This document shows, piece by piece, positions 8,309-17,716 of a DNA stretch of 64,000 bases. Both the position numbers and the translations under genes were made by a program. The stretch comes from Stakelama marina (GTDB lineage Bacteria > Pseudomonadota > Alphaproteobacteria > Sphingomonadales > Sphingomonadaceae): positions 310,001 through 374,000 of the forward strand of contig NZ_JAGRQC010000002.1 of NCBI RefSeq assembly GCF_018122655.1, in the 5' to 3' direction. The notes under the pieces were generated by a model, which was not told the origin of the DNA, did no database searches, and was given only the letters and a program-made list of their open reading frames with translations. Position 1 is the first letter of the stretch; each line of letters opens with the position of its first letter.

Positions 8309-10051
8309 TCAGCGCGTCCTTACATATTCGCCCGGCGCATCGCAGATGGCCTTCACCCTGCCCTTCCCCGGTAGGCGCGCGCCCTTGGCATCGACCTTGT
8401 CAGGACTCTGCGCGGCGATCCACGCGACCCAGTCGGGCCACCAGCTCCCCTTCGTTTCGGTTGCCCCCGCCACGAACTCGGCCAGCGTCGCCGCCGGCTT
8501 GTCATTGGTCCAATACTGGTATTTCCCGGCAGCCGGCGGATTGACCACGCCTGCGATATGGCCCGACCCCGCGAGGACGAATTTCAGCGGCCCGGCGAAA
8601 TACTCGGTGATCTTCCAGACGCTCTTGGCCGGTGCGATATGGTCTTCGCGCCCCGCCTGGACATAGGTCGGCGTCTTGACCCTGGCGAGATCGATCGCCG
8701 TGCCGCCGATCGCCAGCGCGCCCGGTTTCACAAGCAGATTGTCGCGATAGAGGTCGGTCAGATAGCTGTGATGCCATTTCGCCGGCAGGTTGGTGACGTC
8801 GGCATTCCAGTGCAGCAGATCGAACGGCGCATAGTCCTCGCCGAGCAGATAATTGTTGGTGACATAATTCCATATAAGGTCGCGCCCGCGCAGCAGGTTG
8901 AACGTAGCCGCCATGTACCGACCGTCGAGATATCCGTCGCCCGAGAGCATATCGACGAGCTTCATCTGCTCGTCGTCGACGAACAGGTTCAGGTCGCCGG
9001 CTTCGGTAAAATCGACCTGCGCGGTGAAGAAGGTCGCGCTGGCAACCTTCTCCGCCTCATCCCGGGCGGCGAGGACGGCGAGCGTCGCGGCCAGCGTGGT
9101 CCCTGCGACGCAATAGCCGATCGTGTGCACCGATTCGACGTCCAGCATCTCGCGAACGGTGTCGATCGCGTCGATCTGGCCTCGCTCGACATAATCGTCC
9201 CACACCACGTCCTTCATCGACGCATCGGCCGACTTCCAGGAAACGACGAACACCGTCAGTCCCTGATCGACCGCCCATTTGATGAAGCTCTTCTCCGGCG
9301 AAAGGTCGAGAATGTAGAAGCGGTTGATCCATGGCGGGAAGATGATGAGCGGCGTCTGATACACCTGCTTGGTCGACGGCGTGTACTGGATCAGTTCGTA
9401 AAGCGGCGTCCGCTTGACCACCTTGCCGGGCGTCGTCGCGATATTCTCACCCAGCTCGAACGCGGCATCGTCGGTATGCGTCAACTGCCCCTTGCCGATA
9501 TCGGCGAGCATGTTTTCGAGACCCTTGAGCAGGTTTTCGCCCCGCGTCTCGATAATCCGCTCGAGCACCTGCGGGTTGGTCGCCGGGAAGTTGGTCGGGC
9601 TCATCGCGTCGATGAAATTGCGCGTGGCGAAGCGGATCTGTTCCTTCTGCTTCGCATCGACACCCTCGATCGCATCGACGCCCTTCAGCATATGGTCGGC
9701 GATCAGGAAATAGCTCTGGCGAAGAAAGTCGAACAGCGGGTTCTCACGCCATTGCGGCGCCTTGAACCGGCGATCTCTCGCGTGCTCGGGCGGCTCGTCA
9801 CCGGGCTCGGCCTGTGCGGGATCGAGGAAGCGTTGCCACAGCTTCATCGTATCGGCCCAGAAATCGGTGCTCGCCCGGGCAAAGGCGCTCGGATCGCTCC
9901 AGCCCGGCAATTCAGCCGCTTCCATCGTATGGATACCGTGTTCGAGCAGCATTTGCTGCGCACGGCCAAGAACCCAGGTCCAGTGCTGCAAATCAGCCAG
10001 TGTCGCCGTGCCGGTCGCCAGTCGTTCGATTGTGGCGCTATCATCCGGCAT
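8309..10051 (-). CDS. phaC: Class I poly(3-hydroxyalkanoate) synthase
   Basis: Polymerises 3-hydroxyacyl-CoA into PHA at the granule surface. The 580-residue length fits class I. The catalytic triad is Cys314 in TIGYCVAGTTL, Asp470 in YVQAGREDHIAP and His498 in AGSGHIAGVV. The lipase-like box reads G-Y-C-V-A-G, with Ala where many class I enzymes have Gly after C-V. The ATG at 10051 is preceded by aaaggagag. The phasin gene follows on the same strand, and the aminotransferase gene is divergent 85 bp away. Confidence 0.95.
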   Translation of the reverse strand: MPDDSATIERLATGTATLADLQHWTWVLGRAQQMLLEHGIHTMEAAELPGWSDPSAFARASTDFWADTMKLWQRFLDPAQAEPGDEPPEHARDRRFKAPQWRENPLFDFLRQSYFLIADHMLKGVDAIEGVDAKQKEQIRFATRNFIDAMSPTNFPATNPQVLERIIETRGENLLKGLENMLADIGKGQLTHTDDAAFELGENIATTPGKVVKRTPLYELIQYTPSTKQVYQTPLIIFPPWINRFYILDLSPEKSFIKWAVDQGLTVFVVSWKSADASMKDVVWDDYVERGQIDAIDTVREMLDVESVHTIGYCVAGTTLAATLAVLAARDEAEKVASATFFTAQVDFTEAGDLNLFVDDEQMKLVDMLSGDGYLDGRYMAATFNLLRGRDLIWNYVTNNYLLGEDYAPFDLLHWNADVTNLPAKWHHSYLTDLYRDNLLVKPGALAIGGTAIDLARVKTPTYVQAGREDHIAPAKSVWKITEYFAGPLKFVLAGSGHIAGVVNPPAAGKYQYWTNDKPAATLAEFVAGATETKGSWWPDWVAWIAAQSPDKVDAKGARLPGKGRVKAICDAPGEYVRTR

Positions 10052-10136
10052 AATTTTCTCTCCTTTGGCGCTCGCTTCACGCAATCTATAGCGATTTCTC
10101 ACGCGCTGTGCGATTCAGCGTAACGGAGGTTATCGT

Positions 10137-11345
10137 ATGTCCGACGAATTTTACCGCATCAAACGTCTGCCGCCCTATGTCATCGCCGAGGTCAACGGCA
10201 TGCGGGCAGCGGCGCGTGCGGCGGGCGAGGACATTATCGACCTGGGCATGGGCAACCCCGACCAGCCGCCGCCCCAGCATGTCATCGACAAGCTGTGCGA
10301 GGTCGCGCAAAAGCCGGATGCGCACGGATATTCGGCATCGAAGGGAATACCCGGCCTTCGCCGCGCGCAGGCGGGCTATTATGCGCGCCGATTCGGCGTC
10401 GATCTCGACCCCGAATCCGAAGTGGTCGTGACAATGGGATCGAAGGAAGGGCTCGCAAGCCTCGCCACCGCGATCACTGCGCCGGGCGACGTCATATTGG
10501 CGCCCAATCCCAGCTACCCGATCCACACCTTCGGCTTCATCATCGCCGGCGCGACGATTCGCAGCGTACCGACCACGCCGGACGAGCATTATTTCGAAAG
10601 CCTCGACCGCGCGATGTACTACACCGTGCCGCGGCCGAGCGTGCTGGTGGTCAACTATCCGTCGAATCCCACTGCGGAGACGGTCGATCTCGCATTCTAC
10701 GAACGGCTCGTCGCCTGGGCGCGCAAGAACGAGGTGTGGATACTGTCCGACCTCGCATATTCAGAGCTCTATTATGACGGCAAGCCAACGCCTTCGATCC
10801 TGCAGGTAAAGGGTGCGAAGGACGTCGCGGTCGAGTTCACCTCGCTATCGAAAACCTATTCGATGGCGGGCTGGCGAATGGGCTTCGCAGTCGGCAACAA
10901 GCGGCTGATCGCGGCGATGACGCGGGTCAAATCCTATCTCGATTACGGCGCCTTCACGCCGATCCAGGCAGCCGCCTGCGCAGCGCTGAACGGACCGCAG
11001 GACAGCGTCGCCGCCAATCGCGAAATGTACCACAAGCGGCGCGACGTGATGGTCGAAAGCTTTGGCCGCGCAGGCTGGGATATTCCGCCGCCACCGGCGA
11101 GCATGTTCGCCTGGGCGCCGCTGCCGCCGGCACTGGCGCATCTCGGCAGCCTGGAATTTTCCAAGCAGTTGCTGACCCACGCCAAGGTCGCCGTAGCGCC
11201 GGGCGTCGGCTATGGCGAAGAAGGGGAGGGATATGTCCGCATCGCCATGGTCGAAAACGAGCAGCGATTGCGCCAGGCGGCGCGCAACGTGAAGAAATAT
11301 CTCGCGAGCATGGGCGTGAACATGCCCGGCACGAAGACGGGCTGA
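10137..11345 (+). CDS. alaC: PLP-dependent aminotransferase, AlaC-like
   Basis: Class I/II fold-type I aminotransferase of 402 residues. The PLP-binding Lys239 lies in SLSKTYSMAGWRMGF, with NYPSNPTAE at 173-181 and the C-terminal GYVRIAMVEN that holds the carboxylate-binding Arg. Overall similarity is to AlaC/YfdZ-type glutamate-pyruvate aminotransferases, which supply alanine. Related LL-diaminopimelate aminotransferases cannot be fully excluded from motifs alone. The start ATG has ggagg 8 bases upstream. A DUF2061 gene follows after 7 bases. Confidence 0.85.
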   Translation: MSDEFYRIKRLPPYVIAEVNGMRAAARAAGEDIIDLGMGNPDQPPPQHVIDKLCEVAQKPDAHGYSASKGIPGLRRAQAGYYARRFGVDLDPESEVVVTMGSKEGLASLATAITAPGDVILAPNPSYPIHTFGFIIAGATIRSVPTTPDEHYFESLDRAMYYTVPRPSVLVVNYPSNPTAETVDLAFYERLVAWARKNEVWILSDLAYSELYYDGKPTPSILQVKGAKDVAVEFTSLSKTYSMAGWRMGFAVGNKRLIAAMTRVKSYLDYGAFTPIQAAACAALNGPQDSVAANREMYHKRRDVMVESFGRAGWDIPPPPASMFAWAPLPPALAHLGSLEFSKQLLTHAKVAVAPGVGYGEEGEGYVRIAMVENEQRLRQAARNVKKYLASMGVNMPGTKTG

Positions 11346-11352
11346 CCGGACG

Positions 11353-11652
11353 ATGTTCGTTTTCAGAGGGGTGGAAAGCCATCCGCGCTCGATGGTCAAG
11401 GCCGTGTCGTGGCGCATCCTCGGCAGCATCGACACGTTCGTGCTCAGCTGGCTGTTCAGCGGCAACCCCACGATCGCGGTGTCGATCGCGGGGACCGAGG
11501 TGTTCACCAAGATTCTGCTCTTCTATTTTCATGAGCGCATCTGGGCGCTGGTGCACTGGGGACACATCATGCCCGAAGGCATGGGGCAGAACGGGGAAAA
11601 TGACGTTCCCGCCGATCCCGAAGCAGCGGCGAGCGAGACGCCCGCGAACTAG
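11353..11652 (+). CDS. DUF2061 small membrane protein
   Basis: A 99-residue protein with the DUF2061 signature SMVKAVSWRILGSIDTF, a hydrophobic stretch around TFVLSWLFSG and the invariant-looking TKILLFYFHERIWALVHWG. The C-terminal 25 residues are acidic and disordered-looking. The function of the family is unknown. In many bacteria the domain is found fused or next to adenylylsulphate kinase genes, but here it follows the aminotransferase gene by 7 bases, which suggests co-transcription. Its TAG stop abuts the TAG stop of the convergent HxlR gene with no gap. Confidence 0.8.
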   Translation: MFVFRGVESHPRSMVKAVSWRILGSIDTFVLSWLFSGNPTIAVSIAGTEVFTKILLFYFHERIWALVHWGHIMPEGMGQNGENDVPADPEAAASETPAN

Positions 11653-12135
11653 CTATTCGGCGGCTTCGGCAGCCTTGTCGTCGAGCACGTCCTCGGGCAG
11701 CGCCCAGACCAGATCCTGCTTTTCGAGCACGCGGCCATCATGCGCCCGCACCTTCACTTGCGCGATGGGCTTGCGATCGCGAGCATCGACCAGAATAGGG
11801 CTCGCCGGGACTCCGGTTTCCCAGCGTTCGCCCCATTGGCGAAGCGCAACCATGGTCGGCAGCAGCGCATAACCCTTTTCGGTAAGGCGATATTCGATCT
11901 TGCGCCGATCCTCCGGCAGCGAGTGCCGTTCGAGAATGCCGTGCCCCACCAGCCTGGCAAGCCGGTTGGCGAGGATGTTCCGGGCGATGCCGAGTTCGGA
12001 CTGAAACTCCTCGAAATGATGCAGTCCGTTGAATGCGGCGCGCAGGATTAGGAACGACCAGCGCTCGCCCATCGCCTCCAGCGCGGCAGGCAGGCTGCAT
12101 TCTACCGCTTTCAGATTTTCGCGAAGCTGACCCAT
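11653..12135 (-). CDS. HxlR-family winged-helix regulator
   Basis: A 160-residue DNA-binding protein with the HxlR/MarR-like core: CSLPAALEAMGERWSFLILR, then FHHFEEFQ-like helices, IARNILANRLARLVGHGILER and YRLTEKGYALLP (residues about 10-100). The C-terminal 55 residues are an extension of unclear role. HxlR proteins usually sense electrophiles or oxidants through cysteine; here the only cysteine I see is near residue 13. The ATG at 12135 is chosen over an upstream one at 12198, which would add an unrelated hydrophobic segment. A palindrome in the divergent promoter is a likely operator. Confidence 0.85.
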   Translation of the reverse strand: MGQLRENLKAVECSLPAALEAMGERWSFLILRAAFNGLHHFEEFQSELGIARNILANRLARLVGHGILERHSLPEDRRKIEYRLTEKGYALLPTMVALRQWGERWETGVPASPILVDARDRKPIAQVKVRAHDGRVLEKQDLVWALPEDVLDDKAAEAAE

Positions 12136-12198
12136 GAACGCCGAATCTACTCCAAAGCGGCGAAACACCAAAGGAAAAGAAATTTTGCACCGCAGCAC

Positions 12199-12217
12199 CA
12201 GTTTCTACTTGAAACTG
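12199..12217. promoter_or_regulatory. Inverted repeat, candidate HxlR operator
   Basis: Perfect 7-bp inverted repeat cagtttc-tactt-gaaactg in the divergent gap between the HxlR gene (start 12135) and the secreted-protein gene (start 12274). The 12-bp centre-to-centre spacing suits a winged-helix dimer. The assignment to the HxlR protein rests on adjacency only. Confidence 0.5.
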
Positions 12218-12273
12218 TGTTTGGCGCATTATAGGTGGCGATTCGAAACTCAACCTTCTCCCGGGAGTCCATT

Positions 12274-12573
12274 ATGCGAAGCCTAGTCACCGCCGCCCTG
12301 ACCGCCACCGCGCTGCTTGCCAGCCCCGCCATTGCCAGCGCAGCGCAATATCGCGCCGTTCCCGCCGCGCAACCCGAGCGGACGAGCTATGTGACCCGCG
12401 ACACGCTGTGGAAATGCACCGATGACGCCTGCGTCGCCGGCAGCGGCCGGTCGCGCCCAGAAGTGATGTGCGAGCGCATCGTGAAGCATGTCGGCAAGCT
12501 GACCGAGTTCACCGCCGAGGGCAGCCCGCTCGACGCCAAGGCGTTGGCGAAGTGCAACGCACGCGCCCGCTGA
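12274..12573 (+). CDS. CC_3452-family secreted protein
   Basis: A 99-residue protein with a clear signal peptide (MRSLVTAALTATALLASPAI, cleavage probably after ASA near residue 23). The mature part contains TRDTLWKCTDDACVAG, SRPEVMCERIVKHVGKLTEF and LAKCNARAR, giving four cysteines that could form two disulphides. I recognise it as the small CC_3452-type family found in Caulobacter and sphingomonads; no function is known. The ATG at 12274 has gggag six bases upstream. It is divergent from the HxlR regulator and may be its target. Confidence 0.75.
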   Translation: MRSLVTAALTATALLASPAIASAAQYRAVPAAQPERTSYVTRDTLWKCTDDACVAGSGRSRPEVMCERIVKHVGKLTEFTAEGSPLDAKALAKCNARAR

Positions 12574-12631
12574 TCGGCAGCGACGCAAGAATATATTGCA
12601 AAGCAGCAGCACGCGGCCCCATCTAGGTCGC

Positions 12632-14722
12632 GTGCTGCGTCAGTATGAACTTGTCGATCGGGTCCTCGACTACGATCCCAGCGCCGACGAGGCGCTGCTA
12701 AACCGCGCCTATGTCTTTTCGATGCAGGCGCACGGTTCGCAGAAGCGTGCCTCCGGCGATCCCTATTTCAGCCATCCGATCGAAGTCGCGGGCATCCTGA
12801 CCGACCTGCATCTCGACGACGAGACGATCGCGACGGCGATCCTGCACGACACGATCGAGGATACCGTCGCCACGCCGGAGGAAATCCTCGCCAAGTTCGG
12901 CCCGTCGGTCGCGCGCATGGTCGACGGCGTGACCAAGCTTTCCAAGATCGAGGCGCAGACCGAAAACGAGCGCGCCGCCGAAAATCTGCGCAAGTTCCTG
13001 CTGGCGATGTCCGACGACATCCGCGTGCTGCTGGTCAAGCTGGCCGACCGGCTGCACAACATGCGCACGCTTCACCATATCGCCAAACCGGAGAAGCGTC
13101 AGCGCATCGCGCGTGAGACGATGGACATCTATGCTCCGCTCGCCGAGCGGATCGGCATGTACGAGTTCATGAAGGAGATGCAGACGCTCGCCTTCCGCGA
13201 ACTCGAGCCGGAGGCATATGAGTCCATTACCAAAAGACTGGCGCTCCTGAAGGAGGGCGGCGGCGACAGGATCGCCAAGATTGCGTCGGGGCTGAAACTG
13301 CTGCTTTCGCGCGCCGGGATCGAAGCCGAGGTGTCGGGCCGGGAGAAACATCCCTATTCGATCTGGAAGAAGATGTCCGAGCGCCATGTCAGCCTCGAAC
13401 AGCTTTCCGACATCATGGCGTTCCGCGCGATCGTCGATACCGAAGAGCAATGTTACCGCGCGCTGGGCATCATCCATCGCCGCTGGCCGATGGTGCCCGG
13501 CCGGTTCAAGGACTATATCTCGACGCCGAAGCGCAACGGCTATCGCTCGCTGCACACGACCGTCATGCACGCTGGCAACCAGCGCGTCGAAGTCCAGATC
13601 CGCACGCACGAAATGCACGCCCAGGCCGAATATGGCCTCGCCGCGCACTGGGCATACAAGCAGGATGCGGTCCGCCCCGACACACAGGTCAGCTGGATTC
13701 GCGACCTCGTCGAAATCCTCGAAAACGCCGCCAGCCCGGAAGAGCTGCTCGAACATACCCGGATGGCGATGTACCAGGACCGGATCTTCGCCTTCACGCC
13801 AGCGGGCGAACTGATCCAGCTTCCCAAAGGCGCGACGCCGATCGACTTCGCCTATGCCGTGCATACCGATCTGGGCGACCAAGCGGTGGGCGCGAAGATC
13901 AACGGCCGCGTCGTCCCGCTGCGTACCCCGATCGCCAATGGCGACCAGGTCCGCGTGTTGCGGTCCAAAGCGCAGCAGCCGCAGGCGAACTGGCTGAACT
14001 TCGCGATCACCGGCAAGGCGCGTGCGGCGATCCGCCGCCACCTTCGCCACCGCGCACGCGACGAAACCTTTGCGATGGGCCGCAAGCTCTATGAAGAGAT
14101 CGTCGCCCGCCTGCCCGTGCCGATCGGCGACGCAGCGCTCGACGACGCGCTCAAGCGGCTGAAACTCGCCGACGAGGATGCGCTGATGGACGCCATCGCC
14201 CAGCGCCGCGTGACCGACGCGCAGGTGATGGAAGCGCTGATGCCCGGTTCCGCCGATTCGGCCGATGCCGCGCCGCTGCCGCCGCAGCAGCAGGCGATCA
14301 CCATCACCGGCCTGACGCCTGGCGTGACGTTCGATCTCGCTGAATGCTGCCACCCCGTGCCCGGCGACCGGATCGTCGGCATCCGCCGTCCCGGCGAAGG
14401 CATCGAAGTTCATTCGATCACCTGCGAACGGCTGGCGGACGAAGAGGCGGAGGATTGGGTCGATCTCGCCTGGGGCGAAAATGCCGAGGGGGCGGTCGCG
14501 CGGATCGCCGTCACCCTGAAGAACGAACCTGGCGCGCTGGGCGCGGTCGCGACGATCATGGGCGCGCACAAGGCAAACATCCTCGGCCTGCGTCTCGACA
14601 ATCGCGACACCACCTTCCACACCAATATCATCGACGTCGAAGTGCGCGACGCACCGCATCTGATGCGGCTGCTCGGCGCGCTGAGCGCTGCCGATGTCGT
14701 CAGCTCCGTAGAGCGCGTCTGA
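12632..14722 (+). CDS. rsh: Bifunctional (p)ppGpp synthetase/hydrolase
   Basis: Controls the stringent response alarmone level. The 696-residue protein has, in order, an HD hydrolase domain (HDTIED at 72-77 intact), a synthetase domain (RFKDYISTPKRNGYRSLHTT at 291-310), a TGS domain (FAFTPAGELIQLPKGATPID), a zinc-finger-like segment (LAECCHPVPGDRIVGI) and a C-terminal ACT domain (VTLKNEPGALGAVATIMG). The intact HD site and the R-x-K-D synthetase signature indicate a bifunctional Rel/SpoT enzyme. I place the start at GTG 12632 (MLRQYELVDRV), which matches the family N-terminus. The frame is open to a TTG at 12596. Confidence 0.95.
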   Translation: MLRQYELVDRVLDYDPSADEALLNRAYVFSMQAHGSQKRASGDPYFSHPIEVAGILTDLHLDDETIATAILHDTIEDTVATPEEILAKFGPSVARMVDGVTKLSKIEAQTENERAAENLRKFLLAMSDDIRVLLVKLADRLHNMRTLHHIAKPEKRQRIARETMDIYAPLAERIGMYEFMKEMQTLAFRELEPEAYESITKRLALLKEGGGDRIAKIASGLKLLLSRAGIEAEVSGREKHPYSIWKKMSERHVSLEQLSDIMAFRAIVDTEEQCYRALGIIHRRWPMVPGRFKDYISTPKRNGYRSLHTTVMHAGNQRVEVQIRTHEMHAQAEYGLAAHWAYKQDAVRPDTQVSWIRDLVEILENAASPEELLEHTRMAMYQDRIFAFTPAGELIQLPKGATPIDFAYAVHTDLGDQAVGAKINGRVVPLRTPIANGDQVRVLRSKAQQPQANWLNFAITGKARAAIRRHLRHRARDETFAMGRKLYEEIVARLPVPIGDAALDDALKRLKLADEDALMDAIAQRRVTDAQVMEALMPGSADSADAAPLPPQQQAITITGLTPGVTFDLAECCHPVPGDRIVGIRRPGEGIEVHSITCERLADEEAEDWVDLAWGENAEGAVARIAVTLKNEPGALGAVATIMGAHKANILGLRLDNRDTTFHTNIIDVEVRDAPHLMRLLGALSAADVVSSVERV

Positions 14723-14754
14723 GGTTATCGACAGCGGTGTAAGCAACCGCTAGA

Positions 14755-15150
14755 ATGACGACCATGTCCCACCATCATCCGCTGACCGTCGCCCCCGCCG
14801 ACATCGACCATATGGGTCATGTCAACAATGCGGTGTATCTGAACTGGGTGCAGGAAGCCGTGGTAAGCTATTGGGAAAAGGTTGCGCCCGCCGAAGCGGT
14901 GGCGCGCCACCTGTGGGTCGCGCTAAAGCACGAAATCACCTATCGTCGCCCCGCCTTTCTGGAAGACGATGTCATTGCGACAGTCGTCGCCGAGCGCGTC
15001 AACGGCGCGCGCGCCTTTTTCCGCACACTCATCAAGCGCGGCGAGGATGTGCTCGCCGAGGTTCAGAGCACCTGGTGCGCGCTCGATGCCAAGACGATGC
15101 GCCCCATCCGCGTCGCGCAGGACATTTCGCGCCGCTTCGTCCCCGATTGA
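14755..15150 (+). CDS. Acyl-CoA thioesterase, 4HBT hotdog fold
   Basis: A 131-residue hotdog-fold protein of the YbgC/FadM type. The catalytic-loop motif DIDHMGHVNNAVYLNWVQEA (residues about 17-36) holds the conserved Asp and HVNN. It probably hydrolyses acyl-CoA thioesters, substrate unknown. The start could be ATG 14755 or ATG 14764; neither has a clear ribosome site. It lies 32 bases downstream of rsh and 56 bases upstream of the GT2 gene on the same strand. Confidence 0.87.
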   Translation: MTTMSHHHPLTVAPADIDHMGHVNNAVYLNWVQEAVVSYWEKVAPAEAVARHLWVALKHEITYRRPAFLEDDVIATVVAERVNGARAFFRTLIKRGEDVLAEVQSTWCALDAKTMRPIRVAQDISRRFVPD

Positions 15151-15206
15151 TCCACGCGTTCAAAGAGTGATGACGCGGTGACAGCGCGGCGGTAAAGACG
15201 GCGCCC

Positions 15207-16220
15207 ATGACAACGCCAAAGCTCTCGGTCGTCGTACCCTGTTACAATGAGGAAGGCTGCCTCGACATGCTGCACGCGCGCGCGTCCGCGGCAGCGCGCG
15301 AGGCCGTTGGCGAGGATTACGAGATCGTCTTCGTCAATGACGGGTCGAAGGACGATAGCTGGGCGGTGATGCAGCGGCTTTCGGCCGCCGACCCGCATCT
15401 GGTCGCCATCAACCTGTCGCGCAACCACGGCCACCAGCTCGCGCTGACCGCAGGGCTTGACCTGTGCGCGGGCGATGAGATCCTCATCATCGACGCCGAT
15501 CTGCAGGACCCGCCCGAATTGCTTGCTGACATGCGCAGGACGATGGCCGAACAGGACGCCGACGTCGTCTATGCGGTCCGCCGCAAGCGCGATGGCGAGA
15601 CCTTTTTCAAGAAGCTGACGGCGGCGATGTTCTACCGCGTTCTCGACCGCGTCACCGACACGCCGATCCCGCTCGATACAGGCGATTTCCGTTTGATGTC
15701 TCGGCGCGCGCTCGACGCGTTCCTTTCGCTGCCCGAACAGGCGCGCTTCATCCGCGGCATGGTCGCATGGATCGGCTTCCGGCAGGTCCCCTTCGTCTAT
15801 GACCGGGCGGAACGGCATGCCGGCACGACCAAATATCCGCTCGCCAAGATGGTCCGTTTCGCGCTGGACGCGGTGACCGGCTTTTCGACCGCACCGCTGC
15901 GCTTTGCGAGCCATGTCGGGCTGTTGCTGACGGCGGCGTCGCTGCTGCTGATCGTCTATATCGCAATCGCCTGGCTCGCCGGGTCGACCGTGCAGGGCTG
16001 GACCTCGACGATGCTAGTGGTCGTCGTGCTGGGCGCGGTGCAGATGTTCGTGCTCGGCATGATCGGCGAATATCTGGGGCGGCTATATGTCGAATCGAAA
16101 CGACGGCCGCTCTATCTGGTGTCCGACGTGGCGGGGCCGGTGAAGGGCCGATCGACGCTCGGCTATGCCGCGAACGAGCCGCACGATCCGGCACAGGGAA
16201 ACGCCCCGCCGCGCCAGTGA
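15207..16220 (+). CDS. Polyprenyl-phosphate glycosyltransferase, GT2 (GtrB/DPM1-like)
   Basis: A 337-residue family 2 glycosyltransferase. The GT-A domain shows SVVVPCYNEEGCLDML at the N-terminus, FVNDGSKDDSW and IDADLQDPPELL, whose Asp residues bind the nucleotide sugar and metal, then LDTGDFRLMSRRALDAF. Two C-terminal membrane helices (about residues 235-260 and 270-295) are followed by GMIGEYLGRLYVESKRRP, as in GtrB and ArnC. It would load a sugar onto undecaprenyl phosphate on the cytoplasmic face. A GtrA-like flippase and a GT-C-like protein about 6 kb downstream are plausible partners. Confidence 0.88.
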   Translation: MTTPKLSVVVPCYNEEGCLDMLHARASAAAREAVGEDYEIVFVNDGSKDDSWAVMQRLSAADPHLVAINLSRNHGHQLALTAGLDLCAGDEILIIDADLQDPPELLADMRRTMAEQDADVVYAVRRKRDGETFFKKLTAAMFYRVLDRVTDTPIPLDTGDFRLMSRRALDAFLSLPEQARFIRGMVAWIGFRQVPFVYDRAERHAGTTKYPLAKMVRFALDAVTGFSTAPLRFASHVGLLLTAASLLLIVYIAIAWLAGSTVQGWTSTMLVVVVLGAVQMFVLGMIGEYLGRLYVESKRRPLYLVSDVAGPVKGRSTLGYAANEPHDPAQGNAPPRQ

Positions 16221-16424
16221 CCGACGCTTAACGTCACATAATTCGCGCCAATCATTTAAGAAAGTTGCGGCCATGCGACCGGATGTTGCGTGGCGGTGCA
16301 GGCTTGACGAACCGGTTCAAAGAGCGCCGGTCGACGATGGCAGAGCCCGACCGCTGTAGGACAGCGAAATCTATCGATCGACCGCCGCGGGTGGCATCTC
16401 CGACCGGGCCTCACCGGACCAGAG

Positions 16425-17642
16425 CTATGCCTCGGCCTGAGCGGGCCTTGCGGGCGCTCGCTCGTCCGATGGTGATTCCCGCTTCGCAACCGGCCCGCGG
16501 TGGTTCTGGATTCCGATCAGCACACCAAAGGCACCGGTCCGCCGGCCCAGCTCGTAGGAAATCACGCAACCGAAAACGGTTATGGCGACGAGAAGCGTGA
16601 ATTCGCGCCAGACCCCGAGGTGAAGCTGGGTGAGATAATAGCCAGCGACGACGGTGATCGTCTGGTGGACGACATAATAGCAAAAGATCGCACCGGTCAG
16701 ATATTGCAGGGCCTTGCTCGGCCGGTCGAGATAGCGCTGCCCGAACCCGAGCATGGCGAGAATGCAGGACCATGCATAGAGCACCTGAAACGCCAGACGA
16801 ACCGTGGCGCCTGCGACCGAATCGCCCAGTACCGCTCGCGCCAGAGACTCGCCCCAGAAATGCAGGAGGATCGCCAGGACGACGGTTATCGGCAGAAGAC
16901 GCCCCACCGAATTCCAGAATCCGCGGTCCTTGGCGACGAGGAAGCCAAGGAGCAAAATCGTCAGGCGGTGGGCATGCTGACCCCAGTCATGGATGAAATC
17001 GTCCGTAATCGGAAACCAGTGCATGAGCGTTGCCTCATAGCCCATGAAAGGCAGGATCGTCAGGAACAGGATCGCCGCAGGAGTCCGCGCATAGCGCTGG
17101 AAAAGCCGGCTGCGCGCCGCGCGGCGCAGCAACGGCGCGACCGGTATGATGAGGAGCGTGTAGGCGAGCAGATAGGCGATGTACCAGAGGTGGTTCCAGG
17201 TCGGCGTGAAGACCGGAAGTCGGCCTTGAAGATACGGCAGATAGAAATCGAGGATGCTGCCGGAGAAATCCCCCGACTGGCGAAGCTGGAAATAGGTTTG
17301 CGGCATGACCAGAACGAACACGCCGAACAGCAGTGGGAGGCCAAGAATACGCGTTCTGGCGACCGCAAAGCGACGCGCCGAGGGCGCCTTGTCCACCGCG
17401 AACCGCAATGCCACGCCAGAGATGAAGAACAGCAGCGCCAGCCGCCAGGGATTGAGCGCGAGCATCAACGGCTCTGCCGCGGGCGACACATAATTGCTCT
17501 TCACGTGCCAGAACCATGGCACGTAGAACATCCCGACATGATAGAAGATCAGAAGGCCAAAGGCGATGAGGCGGAGCCAGTCGAGCCCGTAATGGCGCCG
17601 ATCGATGTCGGGCATCTCGCAAGAGGGCGTCGTTTCAACCAT
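16425..17642 (-). CDS. Acyltransferase 3 family membrane protein
   Basis: A 405-residue integral membrane protein with about ten hydrophobic segments. The N-terminal RRHYGLDWLRLIAFGLLIFYHVGMFY carries the Arg and His typical of acyltransferase 3/OpgC-like proteins that modify cell-surface carbohydrates with acyl groups. FFISGVALRFAV and PTWNHLWYIAYLLAYTLLI also match the family. The target glycan is unknown. The ATG at 17642 has aaaggtgg upstream. It is divergent from a membrane LytTR regulator and close to a secreted S9 peptidase. Base composition looks less G+C-rich than the flanking genes. Confidence 0.85.
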   Translation of the reverse strand: MVETTPSCEMPDIDRRHYGLDWLRLIAFGLLIFYHVGMFYVPWFWHVKSNYVSPAAEPLMLALNPWRLALLFFISGVALRFAVDKAPSARRFAVARTRILGLPLLFGVFVLVMPQTYFQLRQSGDFSGSILDFYLPYLQGRLPVFTPTWNHLWYIAYLLAYTLLIIPVAPLLRRAARSRLFQRYARTPAAILFLTILPFMGYEATLMHWFPITDDFIHDWGQHAHRLTILLLGFLVAKDRGFWNSVGRLLPITVVLAILLHFWGESLARAVLGDSVAGATVRLAFQVLYAWSCILAMLGFGQRYLDRPSKALQYLTGAIFCYYVVHQTITVVAGYYLTQLHLGVWREFTLLVAITVFGCVISYELGRRTGAFGVLIGIQNHRGPVAKRESPSDERAPARPAQAEA

Positions 17643-17716
17643 GGCATTGCCACCTTTTCTGCTCACCGGAAGGTACCCGACCGGAAATCGCACCGCGGTC
17701 GGCGAGGCGTCGAGCG

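Noticed and set aside
12698..14746. A 682-codon minus-strand frame over rsh
   Set aside because: It is antisense to a fully motif-supported RelA/SpoT gene and has no recognisable domain.
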